Positions 1 through 7,125 of a DNA stretch of 9,432 nt are shown one piece after another (position 1 is the first letter of the stretch; every line of letters begins with the position of its first letter). A model generated the notes under the pieces. It was not told the origin of the DNA. It searched no databases and saw only the letters and a program-made list of their open reading frames with translations. This stretch comes from Candidatus Aminicenantota bacterium (lineage in GTDB: Bacteria > Acidobacteriota > Aminicenantia > Aminicenantales > Aminicenantaceae). The DNA lies in assembly GCA_030633795.1 (NCBI GenBank), contig DAOWCB010000037.1:1-9432 (forward strand), in the 5' to 3' direction. A program made the position numbers and the translations under genes.

Positions 1-34
1 CCAGGCGAGCCGATCTTAATGCATCTGCTTCGTT

Positions 35-75
35 ACAGGGCATTTGCAGTGGATAACCACAGCTGTATACCCTGT
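35..75. repeat. Imperfect hairpin upstream of polA
   Basis: The outer arms ACAGGG (35-40) and CCCTGT (70-75) are perfect complements. Inside them, GC-A-GTGG (46-52) faces CCAC-A-GC (57-63) around an ATAA loop, with one A/A mismatch. The middle of the stem is only partly paired (A42-T68, T43-A67). No T-tract follows, so it does not look like an intrinsic terminator. It could be an RNA structure in the polA leader, an operator-like palindrome, or the end of an upstream unit. The pairing is read directly from the sequence; the function is unknown. Confidence 0.45.
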
Positions 76-154
76 GTCTCGCATCTACATCAACCTAGAC
101 TCGTGAATAAATCAGGTGAAATGATATATCTCGTACAAACAAAAACACAGAGCT

Positions 155-2830
155 ATGAGTAAAAAACGACTGTTTTTGATCGACGGGCATTCTCTTCTTT
201 ACCGGGCCTACTATGCCATCCGGCACCTTACGAACTCCCAAGGTTTCCCCACCAATGCCATCTTCGGCTTCCTCAGCATGATGAGAAAACTTCAGGAAAA
301 AGAGAATCCGGCTTATCTCGGAATCGTGTTCGACACAAAGGGCCCGACTTTCCGTCACGAAGCATTCAAAGAGTACAAAGCAAACCGAAAGCCTATGCCA
401 GAAGATTTAGCGGTTCAAATCCCCATTCTAAAAAAAATCCTGAAGGCCATGCACATTCCCATTGTCGAATATGAAAAATACGAAGCAGACGATGTGCTCG
501 GCAGCCTTGCCAAAAAGGCCTCTGTGCAAAAGGTCCACTCCGTCCTCGTCTCCACAGACAAAGACCTCTATCAACTGGTGAACGAGTCAACGACCCTGTA
601 CAACCATGCCAAAGAAATTCACATGGACGAAAAAGCTGTCGAAAAACACTTTGGCGTCCCCCCGTCCCAGGTTGTCGATGTCCTTGCTCTCTGGGGTGAT
701 CCTTCGGATAACGTTCCTGGCGTCCCAGGTATCGGCGAAAAAACGTCTAAAGCATTGCTCCACCAATTCCGCACTCTCGAAAACCTACTCGAGAACATAG
801 ATCAAATCCAGAAGCCTCCCTTGCGGGAAAATATCATAAAACACTTAGACCAACTCCGGCTGAGCCGACAACTGGTTTCCATCGAGCAAAACCTGGATGT
901 TGATCTCGATCTCAAAGCTTTTTCACTCTCTGATCCAAGTTATGAAGATCTGATCCCCCTGCTCCAAGAATTGGAATTTTCCGCCATGCTTTCGGAATAC
1001 ATCGAGAGGCAAGACAACTCCGAAAGAGAATACCATGTCATTTTTCAAGCAGAACAATTGCAAAAGCTTGTTTCCAGGATAAAGAAGATCAAACGTGTTT
1101 CTCTAGACACAGAAACGGATAGTCCGTTTCCGACGAGAGCCCGTTTGGTGGGCATGTCCTTTTCCGTCGAGCCTAATCAGGCATTCTACCTACCCCTCAG
1201 CCATGATTATGCCGGCGCTCCCGCGCAGCTTTCCAAGGAAAAAGCATTCCGGATCCTTGGCCCGGTTTTATCTGATCCAAGGATCAAAAAGATCGGCCAG
1301 AACATCAAGTATGACTTTATCGTGCTCCGAAGAGAAGGATTAGAACTGCGGGGAATCGACCTAGACACCATGGTCCTTTCCTATCTGCTGGAACCAAATT
1401 GGGGGAAACACAATCTGGGAAAACTGGCTCTGAGTTACCTTCAGAAGAAAACCATCCCTTACGAGGAAATCGTTGGGAAGGGAAAAAACCAATTGACGAT
1501 GAACGCAGTGGATATCGAGAGGGTGGTTCCCTATGCTTGTCAGGATGCGGATTTCGCAATGGCGCTTAGTAAACAGCTATGGCCTAGAGTCAAGGAACAA
1601 AAACTGGATGGCATCTACAGGGAATATGACCTCCCGTTGATCACGATCCTCGCTGCCATGGAAACCTGGGGAATGAAAATCGAGCCGAACAGATTAAAGG
1701 ATCTGAGCGAGGAAATCCAGGAATCTCTCGATCGTCGTTCAAGCAGAATTTTCGAAATAAGCGGAGAGGAATTCAACCTCAATTCTCCAGCCCAACTCGC
1801 AACCATTCTGTTCGAAAAAATGGGGCTGCCGACTTCTCGAAGGACAAAAAAAACTAAGGGATACTCCACTAGTGTTACCGTTCTCAAGGATCTGGCCCAA
1901 AACTTTCCGATCGCCCAGCATGCCCTGGAATACAGGCAATTGGCCAAACTCAAATCCACCTATGCCGATGCTCTTCCACTCCTGATCAATCCCGAAACAG
2001 GCAGGATCCATACATCTTACAACCAAACGGTCGCAGCCACCGGAAGGCTTTCCTCTAGCGATCCTAACCTCCAGAATATTCCTGCCCGGGGAGAGTGGGG
2101 TCCACGATTTCGCCAAGCCTTTATTCCAGAAAAGGGATATCTTTTTCTCTCCGCCGATTACTCCCAGATCGAGCTTCGGGTTTTGGCGCACCTTTCCGAG
2201 GACTCGGGTTTGATCGAAACTTTTTTTACCGATCAAGACATCCATCAAGAGACAGCGGCGCGGGTTTTTGCCAACTCCACAGAGCTTTTTCCAGAGGAAC
2301 AGCGCAGGCGGGCAAAAATCATCAATTTCAGCATCATCTACGGCGCCACTGCCTTTTCTTTGGCCAGAGAACTGGGGACTTCCAACGCAGAGGCGCAAGC
2401 CTTCATCGATCTTTATTACGAAAAATATCCCAAAGTGAAGGAATATTTGGAAAAAAGCGTGACCGACGCCCTCGAGAACGGAGTGGCCACAACCCTTTTC
2501 GGAAGAAAAAGGCAGGTTCCGGAGCTAAAACAAAAGGACAGATCTACCCAACAATTCGGGCGGCGGATTGCTCTCAACACCCCGATTCAGGGTACGGCAG
2601 CAGACCTGATGAAAAAGGCCATGATCGACATCGGACAGGACATCAAAAACCATGGACTCGGGGCAAAGATGATCCTTCAGGTTCACGACGAGCTTGTGTT
2701 TGAGGTACCCAAGTCAGAAGTGGAAAAAACAGAAACCCTTGTTAAGGAGAGGATGGAAAACGTTTATCCGTTGAGGGTTCCGCTCAAAGTTCATCTTGGA
2801 TGGGGCGCCAACTGGGCCGAAGCGAAATAA
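155..2830 (+). CDS. polA: DNA polymerase I
   Basis: This is the repair and Okazaki-fragment-processing polymerase: it fills gaps while removing RNA primers and damaged strands. At 891 residues it is full length for three-domain Pol I. The 5' nuclease domain (about 1-290) has LIDGH with D10, the EADD acidic cluster (E110, D112, D113), STDKD (D135, D137) and GDPSDNVPG (D182, D185) leading into the helix-hairpin-helix. The 3'-5' proofreading domain (about 310-490) keeps the metal residues D318 and E320 (DTE), D387 (NIKYD) and Y460/D464, so proofreading is probably active. The polymerase domain has motif A with D668 (DYSQIE), the O-helix R717, K721, F725, Y729, and motif C VHDE (D845, E846). The O-helix reads INFSIIYG where most family members have Gly in place of Ser. 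The ATG gives the expected N-terminus; no strong Shine-Dalgarno sequence precedes it. No hairpin-plus-T terminator is visible after the stop. Confidence 0.98.
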   Translation: MSKKRLFLIDGHSLLYRAYYAIRHLTNSQGFPTNAIFGFLSMMRKLQEKENPAYLGIVFDTKGPTFRHEAFKEYKANRKPMPEDLAVQIPILKKILKAMHIPIVEYEKYEADDVLGSLAKKASVQKVHSVLVSTDKDLYQLVNESTTLYNHAKEIHMDEKAVEKHFGVPPSQVVDVLALWGDPSDNVPGVPGIGEKTSKALLHQFRTLENLLENIDQIQKPPLRENIIKHLDQLRLSRQLVSIEQNLDVDLDLKAFSLSDPSYEDLIPLLQELEFSAMLSEYIERQDNSEREYHVIFQAEQLQKLVSRIKKIKRVSLDTETDSPFPTRARLVGMSFSVEPNQAFYLPLSHDYAGAPAQLSKEKAFRILGPVLSDPRIKKIGQNIKYDFIVLRREGLELRGIDLDTMVLSYLLEPNWGKHNLGKLALSYLQKKTIPYEEIVGKGKNQLTMNAVDIERVVPYACQDADFAMALSKQLWPRVKEQKLDGIYREYDLPLITILAAMETWGMKIEPNRLKDLSEEIQESLDRRSSRIFEISGEEFNLNSPAQLATILFEKMGLPTSRRTKKTKGYSTSVTVLKDLAQNFPIAQHALEYRQLAKLKSTYADALPLLINPETGRIHTSYNQTVAATGRLSSSDPNLQNIPARGEWGPRFRQAFIPEKGYLFLSADYSQIELRVLAHLSEDSGLIETFFTDQDIHQETAARVFANSTELFPEEQRRRAKIINFSIIYGATAFSLARELGTSNAEAQAFIDLYYEKYPKVKEYLEKSVTDALENGVATTLFGRKRQVPELKQKDRSTQQFGRRIALNTPIQGTAADLMKKAMIDIGQDIKNHGLGAKMILQVHDELVFEVPKSEVEKTETLVKERMENVYPLRVPLKVHLGWGANWAEAK

Positions 2831-3060
2831 TCGGTATCGTCTTTAACGATTCCTTACTGGAATTCACGGGGGAGAGAAGCAGCTTCAACTCCAAATTGCG
2901 ATCTCCAAGGTGGATGATATCTCCCCCTTCACCAAAAAAACTGGATCGGGGTCCCGCGTAACCAAGTGTTTGTAGGGCCATCCAGGGCTATCTATCGGAC
3001 GCGTATCCAGCCCTTATTTCCGGACAAGAAGCTGTTGACATTGCAGCAAGAGTGCATTAA
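2800..3060 (+). pseudogene. Possible decayed coding sequence after polA
   Basis: No intact gene fits here, yet the three forward frames carry protein-like stretches in succession. From ATG 2800, overlapping the end of polA, one frame reads SEIIGIVFNDSLLEFTG. A second frame, around 2877-2937, reads KQLQLQIAISKVDDISPF. The third, from 2942, reads WIGVPRNQVFV. The first frame resumes from about 2974 with RAIQGYLSDAYPALISG and ends at TAA 3058-3060. Each switch equals one missing base; the first two could sit in the G5 run at 2868-2872 and the A7 run at 2934-2940. An IGI..ND.SL start followed by IGVPRNQV loosely recalls PilM/GspL-type actin-like pilus or secretion proteins, but that match is weak. 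The region also holds an 8-base inverted repeat, GGGGGAGA (2868-2875) against TCTCCCCC (2920-2927). Chance open frames remain a real alternative. Confidence 0.3.
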
Positions 3061-3063
3061 TTT
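3035..3063 (+). promoter_or_regulatory. Sigma70-type promoter for the HEAT-like/HD-GYP pair
   Basis: A perfect -35 box TTGACA (3035-3040) is followed by a 17-base spacer and TAATTT (3058-3063), which matches the -10 consensus at three of six positions. Transcription would begin near 3070, giving a leader of about 55 bases before the TTG start at 3124. The leader contains the 10-codon open frame at 3091. The box and spacing are seen; activity is inferred. Confidence 0.55.
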
Positions 3064-3090
3064 AGTGATACACAAGAGAAATAGACTCGG

Positions 3091-3123
3091 ATGAAAAAAC
3101 TTCAGCACGAGCGGGCAGGCTAA
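3091..3123 (+). CDS. Ten-codon open frame directly before the TTG start
   Basis: ATG 3091 opens the short frame MKKLQHERAG and stops at TAA 3121-3123. The next codon in the same frame is the TTG that starts the HEAT-like gene. It could be a leader peptide whose termination feeds reinitiation at the TTG, or a relic N-terminus cut off by a nonsense codon. No good Shine-Dalgarno sequence precedes its ATG, so translation is uncertain. Confidence 0.25.
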   Translation: MKKLQHERAG

Positions 3124-5055
3124 TTGAGTGCAGAAGACTCCTTAAGAGCTCTGTTTGGCGCATTAAAAGTTTCCCTAAAAAATGCCTCTTTTTATCATAA
3201 AGAACACCCCGCCTTCATAAAATCGGTGGAAGAACTCAAGGAAAAAATCGACAGCCTTTTAGACATCGTCGCTCCAGTAAAGATCGGATTCACTCCGAAC
3301 GCGGTTTATTTCGATAACAAGTACTGGGAAGAGGACAAGGCTTTCAGAGAGCTTGCCAGAATATTTCACTTCCGGAAAGTGAAAAGCTTGGAAATCAAGA
3401 AAGGCTTGGACATTCAAGAATTGATCTCCTTCATAGCCAATTTTCACCTCCCACCTAAAGAGATCTACAAAGAGGGAGGGCTCCAGAATATCTTGAAACA
3501 GGAAAAAATATTTCACCTTGCTGTCGAGGAATTGGACTACTCCCAGCTCCTCAAAGGGGAAGGGGAAGAAGTGAAAGATGTCTGGACCTATCTTCTGGAT
3601 GAAGCCATCGTAAAGCAGAGCACGCAACAAATGGATCAAGTCGCTGAGAGTTTCGAAAAAATTGCGGGCCAGCTGGCTCCCGAAGATTTTGCCGAAAATG
3701 AAGAGCTCAACATGAATGTCAACAAACTCATGAGCTACATGAAAAAAGCGCAGGAAGACCGATTTCATTCCTGCGCCAAGGTTTTGGTCAAGACTTTCGT
3801 GAAAAATAAAAAATTGGCTCACGAATCCAAAATGGGAAAGCTCCGGGTCATTTTCGCCGATATCGGCGAAGAAGACTTTGCATCAGTCCTTTGGGAGGAA
3901 ATCGCCACGGATGCCAGTTTCGATGCCTTGAGTTTCAGCATATTCACCAAGCTGACAGAAAGAGACAAGCAGAATGGGATCGCCTCCAAACTCAAGGCGG
4001 AAGCCCAGAAAGATGAGACTCTCTCAGGCTCGAAAGAACTTAGAAACAAGATCAAAGAACTTCTCTCTGGAACGTCAAGCCCGTATGTGTCGGAGATCTA
4101 TCGGGAAACCCTTTCTTCTCTTCTCCGAGATATCGACATCAAAAAGGAATTACAGTTGAACCGGTCGTTACTGACAAAAAACTACCGGTATACCCTCCTC
4201 AATCTTTTTGTTGCAGAGGCCGATGTGGAGATAAAGAAAACCTTTTTGACACACATCCTGGAAGAGTGGGACGAAATAAGAGAGACCGGGGATTTTGAGT
4301 TTCTTAAAAATTTGGCGACAACGTTGAAACAGGAGAACGGCGGTTTTTCCTCAGAGACTATTGCCATCAAGACGAACAAGTTGATAACCGATTATGTGGA
4401 AAAAGCCGTGCTGAGGGGAGAGTTATCTCCCTACTTCGACTTTTTCATGGACAGCATGGAACACAGTGTCCTCGGTGTTAATGACTATCTCCAGAGGGTT
4501 TTCTCAGAAAATAAAATAACTCCTTTTATCCTTCAGTTTTTTTTCCGGTTTTTTTCCGATAGCATGCTGTATTTTTTAATAAATCTTGAAGAAAAATCCT
4601 CGGATAACCGATTTCTTGACCGAATGACCGAAAGCGTCAGGCTGATAGATTCTCCCTTATCTCTAGAGATTTTGAAGACGATCTATCCTCTGGGGAACAA
4701 CACCGTGAAAACCAAGGTTTTAAGGGCGATGCAGAAGCTCTCTTCCCAGGATGAAACATTTCTTATGCCGATTCTGCAAAAAGGGAGCCTTGTGCACAAA
4801 AAAGAGGCCTTGATAACCCTCGTGAAACATCAGGAGACAAGAAAAAAAGCCTTGGATGCCCTTTTCTCCATCTCCTCCCCGTTTGGTCTCAGAAACAAAA
4901 CCCTTAGAAGGCACATCCAATTGGTAGGAGACACCTCAATCCAGGAAGCCCGTGACCATATTTTCGCTTTGGGCCAAAAAAAAGACCTCTGGCACAGGAA
5001 GGTCCGCAAAGAAGCCAGGAAAGTCTTGGAGAAACTCGATGGTCGAAAAGATTAA
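3124..5055 (+). CDS. Large helical HEAT-like protein with module shared with HD-GYP neighbour
   Basis: I do not recognise a named family. The protein has 643 residues, no signal peptide and no membrane segment, so it is probably cytoplasmic. Residues about 7-105 form a module homologous to the N-terminus of the downstream HD-GYP protein: Y24, H28-P29, F31, I54-G55 and E99-L100..S102-F103 match Y22, H26-P27, F29, I52-G53 and E98-L99..S101-F102 there. The middle is charged and apparently all helical. The last 140 residues or so (about 505-640) look like irregular HEAT-type repeats, with helices such as TKVLRAMQKL and KKEALITLVKH, which suggests a protein-binding scaffold. TTG is chosen as start because a TAA immediately precedes it in frame, the first internal ATG lies after the shared module, and the shared module then begins at the same distance from the N-terminus as in the neighbour. 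It overlaps the HD-GYP gene by 17 bases. A partner or regulator of that enzyme is my inference. Confidence 0.8.
   Translation: MSAEDSLRALFGALKVSLKNASFYHKEHPAFIKSVEELKEKIDSLLDIVAPVKIGFTPNAVYFDNKYWEEDKAFRELARIFHFRKVKSLEIKKGLDIQELISFIANFHLPPKEIYKEGGLQNILKQEKIFHLAVEELDYSQLLKGEGEEVKDVWTYLLDEAIVKQSTQQMDQVAESFEKIAGQLAPEDFAENEELNMNVNKLMSYMKKAQEDRFHSCAKVLVKTFVKNKKLAHESKMGKLRVIFADIGEEDFASVLWEEIATDASFDALSFSIFTKLTERDKQNGIASKLKAEAQKDETLSGSKELRNKIKELLSGTSSPYVSEIYRETLSSLLRDIDIKKELQLNRSLLTKNYRYTLLNLFVAEADVEIKKTFLTHILEEWDEIRETGDFEFLKNLATTLKQENGGFSSETIAIKTNKLITDYVEKAVLRGELSPYFDFFMDSMEHSVLGVNDYLQRVFSENKITPFILQFFFRFFSDSMLYFLINLEEKSSDNRFLDRMTESVRLIDSPLSLEILKTIYPLGNNTVKTKVLRAMQKLSSQDETFLMPILQKGSLVHKKEALITLVKHQETRKKALDALFSISSPFGLRNKTLRRHIQLVGDTSIQEARDHIFALGQKKDLWHRKVRKEARKVLEKLDGRKD
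5028..5031 (+). promoter_or_regulatory. Ribosome binding site deciding the HD-GYP start
   Basis: GGAG lies 7 bases before ATG 5039, inside the end of the HEAT-like gene. It supports ATG 5039 over the in-frame ATG at 4952. The longer form would add a basic, low-complexity leader translated from the other gene's coding region. Confidence 0.6.
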
Positions 5056-6391
5056 AATTGCCCTTCTCAACTTGAGTTCAGCCATCCAGGCAGGAAAGAT
5101 CTATTCGAAAGACCACCCGAGCTTTCAGGAATTTATCATCCGAGCCTTCAAAGCTCTCCACGAAGTCCTGCCCCGTAAAAAAGAACTCGTCATCGGGATC
5201 GTCGAAGACGAGCTGGCCTGGGAAGGAGAGATCTTTTTCTCTCTGAGCCAGAAACTGAACGCCCTTGTCCAGTACCTTCAAGAAAAGAATATCGAGCGGA
5301 TTGTATTCCTGCCTGATCTTACTGAAGAAGAGCTGTCCAGCTTTGTCATGTTTTTGATCGACAGGGAAAAAAAGGGAGCGGCAGATGCCCCTGAATATCT
5401 TACGGCTCTTGGGGTCAGAAATATCCGTGCCGGAAAAATTAGAGCCCTTGCCACGCAACATGAGGTAGCCGAGGATGCGTCTACGGCAAAAAAGAAGCGG
5501 AAAAACAAAACGGTCCGGAATGTTTCTCGGGTCATCGAAAACGTGCTCAACGAGGATGATGTCGATTATTTGGAGCTAAAATTTAACGTGCTCAATTATA
5601 TGGAAGATTATTTGGGAAGGCGTCAGGAGATGGTTGATCTAGTATCCATAAAGAAAAAAGACCTGACCACTTTCCTCCACCTGTTGAACGTATCCATTAT
5701 CTGCATGTTCATATCATCAAAGCTAGGTTATTCCCAAGAGGATGTTCTGGACCTCGGGATCGCCGGGCTTTTCCACGATATCGGAAAACTCACTATTTCC
5801 CGAAGAATCTTGAAAAAGTCAACCAAATTGAAAGAAGATGAATTCTACAAGATGAAACATCACACCACCCGAGGAGCGGAAATATTGGTGAAATACATGG
5901 ATGCGGTAGGAAAACTTCCTGTCGTCGTGGCGTATGAACACCATCTCAGACATGACATGAAGGGATATCCCCGCCTTACCCATCCTCGCAAGCCCCATAC
6001 GGCTTCGATGATTGTCTCGATGTGTGACGTTTATGATGCCCTCGCGCAAAAAAGATCATACAAAAAAGATTTTCCGCCAAAAAAGATCTATGACATCATG
6101 ATGGATGGCAAAGGGACCTCTTTCGAACCAGAGCTTCTCGAGTCCTTTTATCGCGTGCTGGGTGTCTGGCCGATAGGGACGATCGTTTCTCTCAGCAACA
6201 AGAGAATCGCCATCGTCAGGAAGACAAACGAAAAAGACATTTTCAATCCTGTTGTCGAAGTCATCCACCCCAAAAAAAGCCGCGAAGTTATCGACCTGTC
6301 GGAAGAAACAACCAAACTTAGAGTCACAAGATCTTTGAATCCTTTCAAGGAAGGAAAAAAATACCTCGAGCTGATCGAAAGCCAAGTATAG
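5039..6391 (+). CDS. HD-GYP domain protein, putative cyclic-di-GMP phosphodiesterase
   Basis: HD-GYP enzymes hydrolyse the second messenger cyclic di-GMP to pGpG or GMP at a metal centre. From ATG 5039 the protein has 450 residues. Residues 1-115 are the module shared with the upstream HEAT-like protein. A basic linker (KKKRKNK, 151-157) follows, then the HD-GYP domain (about 205-360) with H214, HDIGK (H246, D247, K250), HHTTRG (H274), H301-H302, D306 with GYP at 309-311, and D330 in CDVYDAL. These are the positions of the usual metal ligands, so catalysis is plausible. Two signature positions depart from the common HHE...DG.GYP form: the Glu after HH is Leu303 and the Gly after Asp is Met307. 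A C-terminal region (about 370-440, from PIGTIVSLSN) is of a kind often seen after this domain. No membrane segment, receiver or PAS domain is visible. The 17-base overlap with the preceding gene suggests translational coupling. Confidence 0.9.
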   Translation: MVEKIKIALLNLSSAIQAGKIYSKDHPSFQEFIIRAFKALHEVLPRKKELVIGIVEDELAWEGEIFFSLSQKLNALVQYLQEKNIERIVFLPDLTEEELSSFVMFLIDREKKGAADAPEYLTALGVRNIRAGKIRALATQHEVAEDASTAKKKRKNKTVRNVSRVIENVLNEDDVDYLELKFNVLNYMEDYLGRRQEMVDLVSIKKKDLTTFLHLLNVSIICMFISSKLGYSQEDVLDLGIAGLFHDIGKLTISRRILKKSTKLKEDEFYKMKHHTTRGAEILVKYMDAVGKLPVVVAYEHHLRHDMKGYPRLTHPRKPHTASMIVSMCDVYDALAQKRSYKKDFPPKKIYDIMMDGKGTSFEPELLESFYRVLGVWPIGTIVSLSNKRIAIVRKTNEKDIFNPVVEVIHPKKSREVIDLSEETTKLRVTRSLNPFKEGKKYLELIESQV

Positions 6392-6462
6392 GCTCTCAGA
6401 TAAGCTGGATTCATGAGGGCTTGCCTTAAACATGGTCTATGCGTAAAATTAACCTTTTTTTT

Positions 6463-6466
6463 GAGG
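6463..6466 (+). promoter_or_regulatory. Ribosome binding site deciding the epimerase-like start
   Basis: GAGG sits 5 bases before ATG 6472. The in-frame upstream ATG at 6439 has no comparable site and would add 11 residues that the epimerase family lacks, so the internal ATG is preferred. Confidence 0.6.
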
Positions 6467-6471
6467 AAAAA

Positions 6472-7119
6472 ATGAAAAAAATCGTCGTTCCTGCCGTCAT
6501 TGCCAAAAGTCAGGAGGAATTGGATGGAATCCTCGAAAAAATATCCGGCAATGCCGATCTGGTCCAACTGGATATCATGGACGGGCATTTTGTCCCAAAT
6601 CAGTCGCTGGATTTCGAATTCCAATTGCCCCGAGGAAAATGCATATACGAAGCCCACCTGATGGTGAACGATCCCGACAAATGGATAAAATCTTTCGGAA
6701 AAAGGATGGACACCATCATCGCCCATTTTGAGTCCCCAACCACTTCCCCTAGCACCATCAAATTGATAAAAAGTATTGGAAAAAAAGCTGCCCTGGCCTT
6801 GAATCCTGAAACGATAATCGAGCAGATCGCCGATTATCTCGATGACCTCGACCAAGTTTTGATCATGACCGTGAATCCCGGGTTTTACGGAAGCCCCTTC
6901 CTTCCAGAGATCATGGCAAAAATCACAAAACTGCGACAGATAAGGCCTGAACTGGACATCGAAGTGGATGGAGGGATCAAACCGGAAACTATCGCAATGG
7001 TCGACCAGGCGGGAGCAAACTTGTTTGTCTCCGGGTCCTATCTTGTCAAATCGGACAACATGCGGGAACGAATAGATATCTTGTATAGAATGATACAGGA
7101 TGTGGAGTTGCCGGCCTGA
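6472..7119 (+). CDS. Ribulose-phosphate 3-epimerase-like protein, divergent active site
   Basis: True Rpe interconverts ribulose 5-phosphate and xylulose 5-phosphate in the pentose phosphate pathway, using a metal-dependent TIM barrel. This 215-residue protein has the family length and landmarks: LDIMDGHFVPN (33-43, with D34), AHLMV (H62), ALNPET (109-114), MTVNPGFYG (132-140) and VDGGI (D166). Thus three of the four usual metal/catalytic residues are present. The fourth, the His two residues before D34 (HxD in true Rpe), is Gln32. The N-terminal PSIL-type motif carrying a conserved Ser reads PAVI here. It may therefore be an altered-function paralogue rather than the housekeeping enzyme, so no gene symbol is given. 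It lies 80 bases after the HD-GYP gene and only 6 bases before the isomerase gene, which points to co-transcription and a sugar-phosphate role. Fold certain; activity uncertain. Confidence 0.85.
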   Translation: MKKIVVPAVIAKSQEELDGILEKISGNADLVQLDIMDGHFVPNQSLDFEFQLPRGKCIYEAHLMVNDPDKWIKSFGKRMDTIIAHFESPTTSPSTIKLIKSIGKKAALALNPETIIEQIADYLDDLDQVLIMTVNPGFYGSPFLPEIMAKITKLRQIRPELDIEVDGGIKPETIAMVDQAGANLFVSGSYLVKSDNMRERIDILYRMIQDVELPA

Positions 7120-7125
7120 AAAAAC

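Noticed and set aside
1..162. Frame open from base 1 to TAA 160-162, possible tail of an upstream gene overlapping polA
   Set aside because: The translation is rich in His and Cys with no family resemblance, and it runs through the hairpin. Fifty-odd open codons can arise by chance.
1739..2398. Antisense open frame (219 codons) within polA
   Set aside because: It is opposite the most conserved polymerase motifs, and its translation is low-quality and motif-free.
2828..2852. Possible polA terminator (AATCG/CGATT)
   Set aside because: Only five base pairs, no G/C-rich stem and no T-tract.
2784..2981. Antisense open frame across the polA end and the following gap
   Set aside because: It overlaps the polA 3' end and has no recognisable domain. 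The forward strand of the same region gives the more protein-like, though broken, readings.
4952..5038. Longer start for the HD-GYP protein at ATG 4952
   Set aside because: It would add 29 basic, low-complexity residues read from inside the HEAT-like gene. ATG 5039 has GGAG at good spacing and aligns with the N-terminus of the paralogous module.
6439..6471. Upstream start for the epimerase-like protein at ATG 6439
   Set aside because: It has no ribosome binding site, and the extra 11 residues precede the normal family N-terminus. GAGG supports ATG 6472.
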